Shown here piece by piece: positions 27,825-33,085 of a stretch of 64,000 nucleotides of DNA. The stretch spans positions 38,202,804 through 38,266,803 of the forward strand of contig OX235277.1 of the NCBI GenBank assembly GCA_944472155.2, in the 5' to 3' direction. Positions within the stretch are counted from its first letter, which is position 1. Each line of letters begins with the position of its first letter. This stretch comes from Trichobilharzia szidati. Taxonomy: Eukaryota > Platyhelminthes > Trematoda > Strigeidida > Schistosomatidae. The notes beneath the pieces are model-generated. The model ran no database searches, had not been told where the DNA came from, and saw only the letters and a list, made by a program, of their open reading frames with translations. The translations under genes were made by a program, and so were the position numbers.

Positions 27825-30800
27825 CATGGGTATCTAATGGAACATAGGGATTCCGTAGCACGACCTCCTCCATTTAACCCTCGAAACTACGCCCAATTCG
27901 TCATTTCTCATTCGGGTTCCCCTCGACAGCCTGCCTGACCGATCCATCTGAATTATGCTCCTGCATACTTTTGGGCAATAGATTTTCGGTCGGTTAGATG
28001 CCCAACACAGTTCCTTAAGGTTTATTCTTTCTGGCCGATCATCAGTATCGAGAGCAGGCAGTAGTTGGTAAAAGTCTCCGACAGTCTGTTAGAAATGCTT
28101 TCCGTGATGCGTGCCCCAAGTCTCTGAACTATACAGAAGCAATGACTTGAAGTTAGTGTTTGAAATCCAAATCATGTTTCTTTTATGCTAAGTGCAGCAG
28201 ATTTCCATAGTGACTGCAGATTAATAAAGGTCTGCGAAATATTTATTTCTTGCATGTGAACAGATGATTGCATAACAATACACGCAGCGAACTGACAACT
28301 GTCTAAACTTAACAACAATGACTATCCTATAGATTCACATACCAACCAAGTAGTTATCAAATAATGACACAGATGATGGTTATATATTTTCATTTTCCTT
28401 CTGCCCCACGAAGTCGATGGAAAAGAACAGAGAAAACCTTTCAGTATGTTAGACAACTTCACAGGGATCTCAAGACATGTTGGAGTTGCGATCAACTAGT
28501 GCTTTAAAAAATGCATACTCGGGATGTTAAACATGCCAGTAAGATCAGGAATATGCAGTACCTGTGAAAACAAATTTCAACATCCATCATTAACACCACG
28601 ATTAAACTGTAGCTTCTAAGTCAGATTAGTATGATCTCATGGAGGATTTCATCATGAGCTGTCATCAGTTAGAGAACCACTGGAAAAACCCGTGGGGAGT
28701 ACTGGACAGCTGTTTCGTCCTAGTTTGGGATTCTTCAACAGTACGCACCCACCGGAATTCGAACCCAGTATGATCTGTGATATGTGTTAACATATGCAAG
28801 GCACACTATATCACAGAATTCAATATGAGTGAGTTCATTCGACTCTAGTTTAAAACATCTGAAGAAAACACGATAGACTCATAGGATGTTGCCATTCATC
28901 AAAGAAACAGATAGTGATTTTAAGCTACGATCAATTATTCAAGACGTAAAAAACAGTGCTCAAGCGTGCGCATATACTCTTCTCACTTTTTCACTTCTTC
29001 TGAGTTCCGAATAGACTACAGGGCTTCAACCCTCAGATCTTGAAGTTTCAGTAACCTTATGACCAACCTTCCCTCTTTACCGGGTCCTTTTACCGGTTAG
29101 GCGAAGCTTAGGAGTACGTCAGCCGGGAATCGAACCCTAGACCACACGTATGGTCGGCGAGCATTCTCACCACTGAATCGCCGACGCTACCAATGAATAA
29201 GGTGGTTACTATTGTATCTGGACCTACCATGAAATACAGACTTAAATCTAATATAAATGAGAAGGAATGCAGTTTTGTATAACAATAATCATAAAGGTTA
29301 ATTTTTCAAACAGAAGGGATAATTTTCTCAGACAAAGTAGCAGAATTAGTAACACACGTGCAAAAAATAAACAGAGCGAAATGAAACTTAACTCAATAAC
29401 CCACCTTCTCTTTGCTTATTGGAAGTGGTTCACGCGTATACATATTCCGCCGACCGTCAAATACTGGTTTTTGATTGTAAAAGTATTTCTGATAATGCAT
29501 TGAATTGACCATAGTTTCAATGATTTCACTTGAAATGAAATAGAAGCAATAACAAAGAGAGGATTGAGCAAAGAGTTATACATACAGTGCAATGTATAAA
29601 ACAAGTTGGATTGCAGGGTTTGAAGAAGGCTGGCCGGTTTCAAAACCCAAGCAAGCACCTTTAACCCCATCGTTATAAAAAGGGAAAAATCAGGGGACGA
29701 TCACTTAACACGCGTGACATAGATAGCCTTGTGCAGCTGTGACTTACCACCGGCTTCTCGTCACCAGGTCACGGGTTCCAACTTCACACTACCTACCAAG
29801 GTTCACGCAACCAGGTAGTATCACTGACTGTACGGGAATACAAATGGTTGTTGGGTAACACTTTCCCTTTCTTCAGTGTTAACTCGACTCAGAAATAATA
29901 ATAGAGCGAGCTATAGCATAAGAAGTATATCTACTACGTGAGGATTCTGGACTACCTGTGCAGTATGCTAACTAACACGGTCAACAACGAAAAAATTACA
30001 AGGGATTTTGAGTACCAAGACTCTCAGACACAAACATATCCAGTAACAGTGTAACCATAAAAGACAAATAGTCTATGTTTTGAGTAACTGCCAGTGACAT
30101 GGGGTCAGGTTAGAAAAGAGCCAGTGGTGGTCAAACCAAAACATGACTTTATCAGTCAATGATATCCACAACGGTTGGTTTAAGCCACGTAGGAAAGTGT
30201 AGACTGGTTTCCTGGTTGGGGTGTTCGGGACGGGAAACACCAGTAGCTGGAAACATTGCTCAAAATCATTCTCAATGGCGCAGATGCATCCACCCGCTGT
30301 GACTTATAATATCCAATAAAACTATATGGTTCTTCGAAACTACTATTCTTTTTGCCTCATATTTCTGTTTACTGTCTCTGTTTTGCATTTCTTTTTACTT
30401 TATTCTCTTGCTTTGTGTGCTAAGTAGTGAAGAGTGGCGAGTCGAACTGCTGCACATCGGTGCAAAGTTCTATGTTGAAACCAGTTAGTCAGTCAGCCAC
30501 TTGCCAGTGAATTATATACGAATCTAATTAAGATGGAAAGCTTCACTGGATTTCATTTTGCATATGCCTCAACCTTTATGATTATGCCAATGAATCAACA
30601 TATTCACACCAATAGAATCACTTTTGACTTGTACAATCTAGTTGGCGCAAGAATAGAAATTGAAACCTGTAGTAGGGCACAATTTCGTATTACATAAGTT
30701 CATTTGATATTATATATATATATATATATGTATATATTAATTACTGCATCTCGTTTTCAGTATAACCTATTTATATAGAAAATCTGCCCCAAGTAACTGT

Positions 30801-32210
30801 GAGTTCCAACCAGAAATAATCTATAAAAATTCTCAGTCTAGTTAACTTTCTATTAGTTTGTTATTCCAGTGCTGAATATCGTTTAAAAATACCCCCTTGG
30901 GTCACTTCACTTATCTAGAAAGCATCGTTTCAACTACAGGCAAACGGCACAGAGAAAGAGGTCAAATCCAAGGTCGCAAAAACGTAAAACAGACCTTCAT
31001 CACTCCGAAACCAGTTTGGAAATCTTCTGCAATCACTCAGTATAGACAACAGAATTCGGATTTTCAACACCAGTGTTATCAGTCAGTTCTTCTATATGGG
31101 TCAGAAACTTGGCACGTCACGAACAGCATTTCGGAAGCTGTACACTTATCAACACCTACCCTTCCTCAATAGTGAAGATCAGATGGCCAGGAAAAATTAG
31201 CACCTCGAAACTCTCGGAACGAACCAATCAAAAACCTACTGCTCAACAAATATGCAAGAGAAAATGGAGGCGATTGAGGTACGCGCTCGCCAGGCAAACC
31301 CCGGAGTGGAACCTGATTGGGAAACGACGAGTTGGGCATTGGTTTGAGGGTGACATGGAGGAGATCGTGTGAGGAGACGAGAGCTTATGGGCAATCGTGG
31401 AGTCAGCCAAAGAGAACTGTAGAGAACGGGACAAAATGGAGATGGGCTGTTGAAGCCCTGTTCCATTCTGGGTCCAAAGAAATAATAATAATATTAGTAA
31501 TCGTGGGTCACAGTACTAAGAACTCAACGCTCAAAATGCAAACCGTTATTTACAAGTCACACATTTCAACCTTCATTTATACCAATATCGAAATTAGCGC
31601 AATAGTAAAAAAAGCGGACTAACAGGTTCAAAAGTTTCAAGACTTACCGATTCACACGTCTTGGACACTTTTCAGGTGTGATTGAGACATCATAATGATG
31701 TAGAAAACCTTTAGGCATTTTTATTTCAAAATGATTAGCTCTTAAGCTAATACAACGACCCTCAGAACCTCTTCCCGGACGAGCAGGCGGTTCAAACTGA
31801 ATAAGATGCTGAGCAGATGCAGATGAATGACCACTGCCACTTCCACCACTCGATCCACCAGCGCCACCGGAACCGCTGCTATTGCTCCCTGGACCTGCAC
31901 TGCTACCAGCCCCAACACTTAGAGGGGGGCCATCACCACCACTGCCAACAACAGGTGGTGAGGAACCACTACCATTTGCTGCACTTCCATTGCTACTGTT
32001 ATTTTGAACAAGATCAGAAGGTCCATTACTCATTCCAAAAGGGACTCCTGAAGTGTTGGAACCCAGTCCACAAAGAGAAGGGATAGAATGGTTGCTATTA
32101 TTAACAATTGAACCAGAAGGTCCGCAACCGATCGGTCCAACTAATGACGACTGACAGTGTGCTGGACTAATTGAACTGTTTGTTGTAATATTAGAAAGGC
32201 CTGAATTCAT
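950..32210 (-). CDS. AGO1: Argonaute (AGO1-like) gene, 11 of about 12 coding exons visible
   Basis: This is an Argonaute small-RNA effector of the miRNA type, acting in cytoplasmic silencing. Coding exons (minus strand, 5' to 3') are 32210-31648, 29528-29405, 27545-27364, 23056-22920, 20468-20334, 18552-18381, 15492-15309, 12903-12647, 9702-9518, 5581-5136 and 1233-950. All junctions are GT-AG and phases match, giving 889 residues. Residues 1-137 are Gly/Ser/Asn-rich. The N domain starts near FEPPARPG (~139), PAZ spans about 330-460, and MID and PIWI follow. The 5'-phosphate pocket residues (Y of TPVY, K of EVK, Q of ATQ, K of INVK) are conserved. Catalytic D714 (LGADVTH), E754 (RQEII) and D786 (YYRDG) are each 117 above human AGO2 D597/E637/D669. 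The catalytic His and about 87 C-terminal residues lie off the left edge. The start is the first in-frame ATG after a good acceptor at 32228; upstream exons remain possible. The paralogue symbol is inferred from similarity to animal AGO1/2. Confidence 0.95.
1480..1765 (+). repeat. Possible Sm-alpha-like SINE remnant
   Basis: The stretch shares CAGCTGGATGCA-type sequence with the hammerhead-bearing repeat at 15020-15195 and has a tRNA-like GGGTTCAATTC block. It is heavily diverged. Confidence 0.35.
1890..2605 (-). mobile_element. RTE/SR2-like LINE, 5'-truncated 3' end
   Basis: The minus strand is open for about 234 codons and resembles the C-terminal part of schistosome RTE-clade [22 protein letters not shown], then [28 protein letters not shown] and GRPSVTWRR. 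The stop is followed by a TAA/ATA microsatellite tail (1885-1910), as usual for RTE 3' ends. RT catalytic motifs are absent. It lies in an Argonaute intron, sense to the gene. Confidence 0.8.
2606..2930. other. AT-rich intron, nothing recognised
   Basis: A short (CAT)n run lies near 2877-2895. I see no coding or repeat signal otherwise. Confidence 0.5.
2930..3075 (+). repeat. tRNA-derived SINE with hammerhead-like core, partial
   Basis: The order on this strand is a degenerate tRNA-like block with B-box-like GGGTTTGAACC, then GTGGGTGCGTACTG, ATGAAGA, GTCCC, then GACGAAACAGCTGTCC. It belongs to the same family as 3575-3905, 13403-13735 and others. Confidence 0.65.
3575..3905 (-). repeat. tRNA-derived SINE with hammerhead-like core, near full length
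   Basis: Read on the minus strand, it starts near 3905, passes a tRNA-like block (CCCAGTGGCCTAGTGG A-box region; GGGTTTCAACC B-box region) and then a hammerhead-like stretch at 3670-3615. That stretch has CTGAAGA, stem II GTCCC/GGGAC, GAAA and a GTC cleavage triplet. It ends in the family 3' segment at 3575. This copy keeps the CTGANGA core intact. Confidence 0.75.
3906..4900. other. Intron sequence with a repeat fragment at 3985-4170
   Basis: Positions 3985-4170 share blocks with 11041-11160 (ATGTGGACACSCGTTCATAG) and with the 24.2 kb element. The rest shows no recognisable feature. Confidence 0.4.
5136..5581 (-). CDS. AGO1: Argonaute exon 10 (MID/PIWI, three catalytic acids)
   Basis: It encodes residues 647-795, from AEVKRVGD to [10 protein letters not shown]. 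It carries the catalytic acids in [22 protein letters not shown] and YYRDGVGEG, and the phosphate-pocket Lys/Gln/Lys. The acceptor is gacag|CT and the donor AAT|gtaagc. Confidence 0.96.
5668..5995 (-). mobile_element. RTE/SR2-like LINE 3' fragment
   Basis: The minus strand gives a broken [27 protein letters not shown], the C-terminal pattern of the 1890-2605 element, ending at a TAATA tail near 5668. Frame breaks are present. Confidence 0.6.
6000..6704 (+). mobile_element. Probable LINE 3' end with (ATT)n tail
   Basis: Non-coding 3'-UTR-like sequence ends in GGAATAAAGCATA followed by a pure (ATT)n run at 6651-6704. It fits the 3' tail of a non-LTR element. The clade is not determined. Confidence 0.45.
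6651..6704. repeat. (ATT)n microsatellite
   Basis: Perfect except for one C near the start; it is the tail of the LINE-like sequence before it. Confidence 0.9.
7060..7560 (+). mobile_element. RTE/SR2-like LINE 3' fragment
   Basis: It reads [20 protein letters not shown], then [20 protein letters not shown] and [12 protein letters not shown], with frame breaks. It ends near an ATAAT-rich tail at 7540-7560. Confidence 0.7.
7815..8300 (-). repeat. Hammerhead-type SINE split by a ~265-bp insertion
   Basis: Positions 7835-7905 match the hammerhead part of the family (minus strand AGTACTACTTAAGAGTC, then GAAACAGGTGTCCAGTAC). Positions 8175-8300 match its tRNA-like part. The two halves are continuous in other copies, so 7906-8170 is inserted. 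AGTAGTAC / AGTAGCAC at the borders may be a short duplication. The insert was not identified. Confidence 0.55.
8301..8872. other. Intron sequence, nothing recognised
   Basis: I saw no coding pattern, repeat family or RNA gene here. Confidence 0.4.
8873..9075 (-). repeat. tRNA-derived SINE with fold-back structure
   Basis: It is the same family as 43107-43349. The block at 8891-8938 (GTTGGAGGCAATC...TTTCGTGCTAG) recurs inverted at about 9018-9071, giving a long imperfect hairpin around the tRNA-like middle. Confidence 0.6.
9085..9285 (-). repeat. tRNA-derived SINE (GTCGGTGGCACAG family)
   Basis: The minus strand starts GTCGGTGGCACAGTGG, with a B box close to GGTTCGATCCC. It continues to the shared body (GATATC, TGCTGAAAATTCCATAC) and an A/T-rich 3' tail. 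It is the same family as 10236-10425, 40645-40837 and 49641-49835. Confidence 0.75.
9518..9702 (-). CDS. AGO1: Argonaute exon 9 (MID)
   Basis: It encodes [20 protein letters not shown] through [20 protein letters not shown] and [11 protein letters not shown]. The MID 5'-phosphate-binding Tyr (human Y529) is the last complete codon. The acceptor is tctag|G and the donor TATG|gttcgt. Confidence 0.95.
9785..10015 (-). repeat. tRNA-derived SINE, second family
   Basis: The minus strand has a B-box-like GGGTTTCGATTCCCGG and a body ending at GTTCCACTG. Related copies are at 19440-19690, 22600-22840 and 29005-29195. Confidence 0.55.
10145..10226 (+). tRNA. tRNA-Ser (anticodon GCT), possibly a pseudogene
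   Basis: This is an 82-nt class II tRNA. The acceptor stem GACGGGG/CCCCGTC is perfect. The D arm has GGCCGAGTGGTTAAGGC. The anticodon stem is ATGGA/TCCAT, with loop CTGCTAA presenting GCT. The long variable arm is GGGG-TTT-CCCC, and the T loop is TTCGAAT. The T stem ACAGG/CCCAT carries two mismatches, and no T4 terminator follows directly, so it may be inactive. A SINE starts about 10 nt downstream. Confidence 0.8.
10236..10425 (+). repeat. tRNA-derived SINE (GTCGGTGGCACAG family)
   Basis: A tRNA-like head (GGTGGCACAGCGGTTAAG; GGGGTTCGATCCCC) is followed by the family body and an AAAAAACAATTC-type tail. It sits directly after the tRNA-Ser-like gene. Confidence 0.8.
10426..11040. other. Intron sequence, nothing recognised
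   Basis: No coding or repeat signal was recognised. Confidence 0.4.
11041..11425 (+). repeat. Interspersed repeat, LINE-related 3' segment
   Basis: It shares blocks with 3985-4170, 19845-20165 and 22195-22460 (CAAAGGCTC...AAAACCACCTGCTTCAGTCT..., TAAGAGATTTTGA, ATAATGTATCAAGTTTCTGTTTTAAT). The last part resembles the LINE tail GCCATATTGTACCAAGTTTT at 17260 and 24915. A C8 run lies at 11110-11117. Confidence 0.5.
11425..12310 (+). mobile_element. Penelope-like element with GIY-YIG endonuclease remnant
   Basis: From 11593 it reads [20 protein letters not shown] and [20 protein letters not shown]. After a frame break come a GIY-YIG-like [20 protein letters not shown] and [12 protein letters not shown], then [20 protein letters not shown] and [14 protein letters not shown]. 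This matches the C-terminal half of Penelope-like RT/endonuclease proteins. The reverse transcriptase core is missing. Short inverted terminal segments (11570-11625 and 12240-12310) flank it. Confidence 0.75.
12109..12128. repeat. (CA)n microsatellite
   Basis: A run of ACACAC lies within the Penelope remnant. Confidence 0.8.
12647..12903 (-). CDS. AGO1: Argonaute exon 8 (linker 2 to MID)
   Basis: It encodes [19 protein letters not shown] through [20 protein letters not shown] and [15 protein letters not shown]. The acceptor is gaatag|GTA and the donor CTCAG|gtgggt. Confidence 0.95.
13403..13866. repeat. Two hammerhead-type SINEs in inverted orientation
   Basis: 13403-13735 is a near full-length minus-strand copy: tRNA-like block and B box GGGTTCGAACCC, with hammerhead region at 13500-13455. 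13770-13866 is a partial plus-strand copy of the same 3' half. About 95 bases of the two halves are inversely complementary with few mismatches, so transcripts of this Argonaute intron could form a hairpin. Confidence 0.75.
13985..14600 (+). mobile_element. Decayed LINE reverse transcriptase C-terminal fragment
   Basis: Broken frames give [44 protein letters not shown] and FDHRCLRSV, then [11 protein letters not shown]. These correspond to downstream parts of the RT at 15797-17303. It is heavily mutated. Confidence 0.65.
15020..15195 (+). repeat. Sm-alpha-like repeat with decayed hammerhead
   Basis: Around 15125-15182 it reads GACTAG, CTAACGA, GTCC, CAAAC, AGGAC, GAAA, then ATC and CTAG. This follows the layout of a type I hammerhead: stem I CTAG/CTAG, core CTGANGA, stem II GTCC/GGAC, GAAA, cleavage triplet. 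The core has G-to-A at its third base, and stem III is mismatched, so it is probably inactive. Confidence 0.6.
15265..15288. repeat. (AT)n microsatellite
   Basis: A perfect AT dinucleotide run lies just downstream of Argonaute exon 7. Confidence 0.9.
15309..15492 (-). CDS. AGO1: Argonaute exon 7 (PAZ end, linker 2)
   Basis: It encodes [20 protein letters not shown] through [20 protein letters not shown] and [12 protein letters not shown]. The acceptor is ctatag|A and the donor CTG|gtaagt, phase 0. Confidence 0.96.
15590..15796 (-). repeat. Hammerhead-type SINE, partial
   Basis: The minus strand carries a tRNA-like block with GGGTTCGTTCCC, then CGAAGAGTCC, AAACAAGGGC, GAAACATCTGTCCAGTGC. It ends exactly where the LINE RT at 15797 starts. 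Confidence 0.65.
15797..17303 (+). mobile_element. Non-LTR retrotransposon, 5'-truncated, RT core present
   Basis: An open stretch to 16672 encodes an RT palm: [50 protein letters not shown], and the catalytic box [10 protein letters not shown], then [16 protein letters not shown]. Two frameshifts follow (near 16672 and 16890) before [13 protein letters not shown] and [20 protein letters not shown], stop at 17129. The 3' end is GTGCCATATTGTACCAAG followed by (AAATA)n at 17283-17303. It is 5'-truncated at the SINE border and antisense to Argonaute. The exact clade was not assigned. Confidence 0.85.
17310..18100. other. Intron, weak repeat fragments only
   Basis: 17320-17410 resembles the distal end of the hammerhead-type SINE (CACTAGTCACAACTTC...). 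Positions 17590-17640 share a GCTCGACRGWGAAGTGCAC motif with about 13240. Nothing else was recognised. Confidence 0.35.
18381..18552 (-). CDS. AGO1: Argonaute exon 6 (PAZ)
   Basis: It encodes [20 protein letters not shown] through [16 protein letters not shown]. The acceptor is ccaag|GT after a T-rich tract. The donor is TTAGA|gtaagt, giving Glu at the junction before YPHLPCLQ. Confidence 0.95.
18863..19434 (+). mobile_element. RTE/SR2-like LINE 3' fragment flanked by a 27-bp direct repeat
   Basis: It reads [20 protein letters not shown] and [13 protein letters not shown] with later frame breaks, then [20 protein letters not shown], ending in (AAT)n at 19403-19418. The 27 bases at 18836-18862 recur at 19435-19461, consistent with a target-site duplication around the insertion. 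The disrupted target is the SINE continuing at 19440. Confidence 0.8.
19435..19690 (-). repeat. tRNA-derived SINE, second family (insertion target)
   Basis: It is related to 9785-10015. The minus strand contains a B-box-like GTTCGATTCCC. The RTE copy at 18863-19434 interrupts its end. Confidence 0.5.
19845..20165 (+). repeat. Interspersed repeat, LINE-related 3' segment
   Basis: It shares ordered blocks with 22195-22460 and 24300-24500 (GTATGAACC/TTTGGTCACYGGRAAC, ACTATGAGATTTTRTGTG) and ends in TTTTAATAATAATAATG. Confidence 0.5.
20334..20468 (-). CDS. AGO1: Argonaute exon 5 (PAZ start)
   Basis: It encodes [20 protein letters not shown] through [16 protein letters not shown]. The junction codons are GTA (Val) at the 5' side and GGT (Gly) at the 3' side. 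The donor is AAAG|gtaatt. Confidence 0.95.
20540..20970 (+). mobile_element. RTE/SR2-like LINE 3' fragment
   Basis: Broken frames encode the [28 protein letters not shown] and ESWVRR-like C-terminal RTE pattern. It ends GGAAACAATAATAATAATC. Confidence 0.65.
21115..21315 (-). repeat. Hammerhead-type SINE
   Basis: The minus strand carries a tRNA-like block (GGGTTCGAACCC), then GTACTG-TGAAGA-GTCCC...GGGAC-GAAACAGGTGTC-CAGTAC. Stem I GTACTG/CAGTAC is perfect; the first core C is missing. Confidence 0.75.
21775..22190 (+). mobile_element. RTE/SR2-like LINE, RT core fragment
   Basis: It reads [24 protein letters not shown], then WLMA, then [20 protein letters not shown]. This corresponds to RTE motifs GVRQGCLLSP and LDDLDFADDLALLSH. 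The catalytic FADD box is FVND here and the frame is broken. Confidence 0.75.
22195..22460 (+). repeat. Interspersed repeat, LINE-related 3' segment
   Basis: It is the same family as 19845-20165, ending ATAATGTACGACGTTTATTTTAATG. Confidence 0.45.
22600..22840 (-). repeat. tRNA-derived SINE, second family, diverged
   Basis: GGCTTCAAGCTTCAAAGTTTCAG at the start and GGTTAGCGAGCATTTTACC later match the 19440 and 29005 copies. Confidence 0.4.
22920..23056 (-). CDS. AGO1: Argonaute exon 4 (linker 1 to PAZ)
   Basis: It encodes YTPVGRSFF, then [20 protein letters not shown], then WRMMLNID. The acceptor aaag|T makes the junction codon AGT (Ser) where most animal AGOs have Arg. The donor is GACG|gtaagt. 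Confidence 0.95.
23325..25340 (+). mobile_element. Penelope-like element, split by a nested insertion
   Basis: From about 23530 it reads [23 protein letters not shown], then [17 protein letters not shown], then [20 protein letters not shown], a decayed PLE with GIY-YIG-type start. Comparison with 62570-64000 shows its sequence stops near 24060 and resumes near 24677. Its terminal segment (25020-25340) recurs inverted at 23325-23545, a terminal organisation typical of PLEs. Confidence 0.75.
24061..24675 (+). mobile_element. Non-autonomous LINE derivative nested in the Penelope element
   Basis: It begins GGCCTCCAAAGCCTCAGG and ends at an (AAGT/AGTAA)n tail. It is nearly identical to 1-432 and to 735-800, but lacks the 300-bp RT-tail segment between them. 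It therefore consists of a LINE 5' end joined to a LINE 3' end. Confidence 0.75.
25640..25945 (-). mobile_element. LINE 3' tail
   Basis: The minus strand matches plus 30145-30495 in order (GACTGGTTTCCCTGTTGGGG..., TTTTGCCTCATATCTCTG, TTGAAACCAG). It is the C-terminal/3'-UTR end of the RT family at 15797, so it forms an inverted pair with that copy. Confidence 0.6.
26260..26560 (-). mobile_element. LINE RT C-terminal fragment
   Basis: The minus strand encodes [20 protein letters not shown] and [20 protein letters not shown], matching the region after the YADD box in the 15797 element. Confidence 0.65.
26731..26748. repeat. (AT)n microsatellite
   Basis: A short AT run. Confidence 0.85.
26907..27090 (-). 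repeat. Hammerhead-type SINE joined to a LINE-related segment
   Basis: 26907-27015 is the 3' half of the SINE (minus AGAGTCCC, AAACTAGGACGAAACAGCTGTCC). From 27016 the sequence switches to the 22195-type repeat (AAACTATGTGTTTCAGTCTGG), so the tRNA half was lost. Confidence 0.55.
27101..27146. repeat. (AT)n/(GTATAT)n microsatellite
   Basis: Interrupted AT repeats lie just downstream of Argonaute exon 3. Confidence 0.85.
27364..27545 (-). CDS. AGO1: Argonaute exon 3 (N domain/linker 1)
   Basis: It encodes [20 protein letters not shown] through [11 protein letters not shown], near-identical in pattern to human AGO2 [20 protein letters not shown]...MRHLPSM. The acceptor is ttttag|GTT and the donor ATGAG|gtaagt. 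Confidence 0.95.
27771..27822. repeat. (ATT)n microsatellite
   Basis: A perfect trinucleotide run; it is the 3' tail of a minus-strand RTE copy. Confidence 0.9.
27771..28260 (-). mobile_element. RTE/SR2-like LINE 3' fragment with (TAA)n tail
   Basis: The (ATT)n run at 27771-27822 is the tail read on minus. Upstream come degenerate matches to the RTE C-terminus (TCCACTAGA..., GGCCAGAAAGAATAAACC, CTTCAAGTCA...). Confidence 0.6.
28640..28775 (-). repeat. Hammerhead-type SINE, 3' half
   Basis: The minus strand reads GTACTG-TTGAAGA-ATCCC, AAACTAGGAC, GAAACAGCTGTC-CAGTAC. Stem I is perfect; the first core base is T instead of C. Confidence 0.7.
29005..29195 (-). repeat. tRNA-derived SINE, second family
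   Basis: The minus strand head is GTCGGCGATTCAGTGG, with B box GGTTCGATTCCC, then a body to about 29005. Confidence 0.6.
29405..29528 (-). CDS. AGO1: Argonaute exon 2 (N domain)
   Basis: It encodes [16 protein letters not shown], then [19 protein letters not shown], matching the animal AGO segment REIVEHM...FDGRKNLYT. The acceptor is caag|T, completing the Arg codon. The donor is AAG|gtgggt, phase 0. Confidence 0.93.
29695..29895 (+). repeat. Repeat shared with 34520-34690
   Basis: Both stretches share GGTCAC(R)GGTTC-like and TGGTTGTTGRGTAACACYT blocks. The origin is unknown; it may be a SINE. Confidence 0.4.
30145..30495 (+). mobile_element. LINE 3' tail
   Basis: TGGTTTCCTGGTTGGGG, TGGAAACATTGCTCAAAATC, then a 3'-UTR ending GTTGAAACCAGTTAGTCAG. 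It is the inverted partner of 25640-25945. Confidence 0.6.
30709..30737. repeat. (AT)n microsatellite
   Basis: A TA run interrupted by one G. Confidence 0.85.
30885..31495 (+). mobile_element. RTE/SR2-like LINE 3' fragment
   Basis: It reads [16 protein letters not shown], then [17 protein letters not shown], then [11 protein letters not shown] and [16 protein letters not shown], ending in AAATAATAATAATATT. Several frame breaks. It lies in the first visible Argonaute intron, antisense. Confidence 0.75.
31648..32210 (-). CDS. AGO1: Argonaute exon 1 (visible): disordered N-terminus and start of N domain
   Basis: It encodes residues 1-187 and two bases of codon 188. The first ~137 residues are a low-complexity stretch of Gly, Ser, Asn and Pro, starting [13 protein letters not shown]. 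The conserved body starts at QFEPPARPG and runs to [10 protein letters not shown]. The donor is CG|gtaagt. A pyrimidine-rich acceptor lies just upstream (tag at 32230-32228), so this may be an internal exon with the true start further 5'. The in-frame ATG at 32210 is the conservative choice. Confidence 0.85.
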
Positions 32211-32499
32211 GGTTCCAGAAACGGCATCTACAGTGCAAAGAAATAAATTATTTCGTGGTGAACCAATGACATATAAACCTGTTATGACCATATATTAAAG
32301 AAATTTTTATCTGCAAAATTCAACTTCAAGAAACTTTTGTGACTGGAAATTACGGATAGTACGAAATAAATACGCTATGACGAAATCGAATATCAACAAA
32401 AACAGTGCAACATGAGCTAGAATCGCATGAAATTCATTGGACAATAGCGTAAGACATATTTACGCAAAATGTCAACAAAGTACTGGTACACAGTGTTTC

Positions 32500-33085
32500 A
32501 GTTTGCTAAACCTATACATTCCCGTGATCAAGTGGATACCAGATAAGTAAGCTACAATTTCCCATATAGCTCAGACAATTATTCAGTGACCGAATGCAGT
32601 GGTGTCGTGTTTTGGTTAGACTAGCCCTTGTCTTGTTCCAGCCTAACCCTACTTCACAAACGTTACGGTGTGTGGTGGGTAAACCTTTGAAGCACACATC
32701 TAAGACACTACGTGTGGAGACTTATAGTTTCCTCAACTCATTGATCTCATCTAGCACTCTATGACGAACTTCGACATTGCTCACAAAGTGGTCTCGCCAG
32801 ATGAAAACAACACCACGAAGGCATTATCGATAGAATACCTTATGGTTTTGTAGGTTCTCCATCTTTAATGATCATGTTAAGCAGCTGTACAATACGACGG
32901 AATGCAGCGTACCTGACTCAATGGGTAGCAGGATACCTTCCCTGGACCAAATGTAAGACGATTTTCTGAAAGCAAACCCAACATTTTGTATGCATATGAA
33001 GGTCGCATTAGTTACTAAATTACCAGACCTGACGCTACGCTCAATGTACGTGAAATCATCGACGTACACAACTGTTTCACACTCT
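32500..33085 (-). mobile_element. Highly decayed LINE RT C-terminal region
   Basis: The minus strand gives VDDFTYIERSVRSGNLVT, then GFAFRKSSYIWSREGILLPI, FVSNVEVRHRVLD and GWNKTRASLTKTRHHCI. These align by order with VDKFVYLGS..., [23 protein letters not shown] and [13 protein letters not shown] of the 15797 element. Confidence 0.55.

Noticed and set aside
31817..32086. Plus-strand His/Cys-rich open frame
   Set aside because: It is the antisense shadow of the Gly/Ser-rich Argonaute exon.
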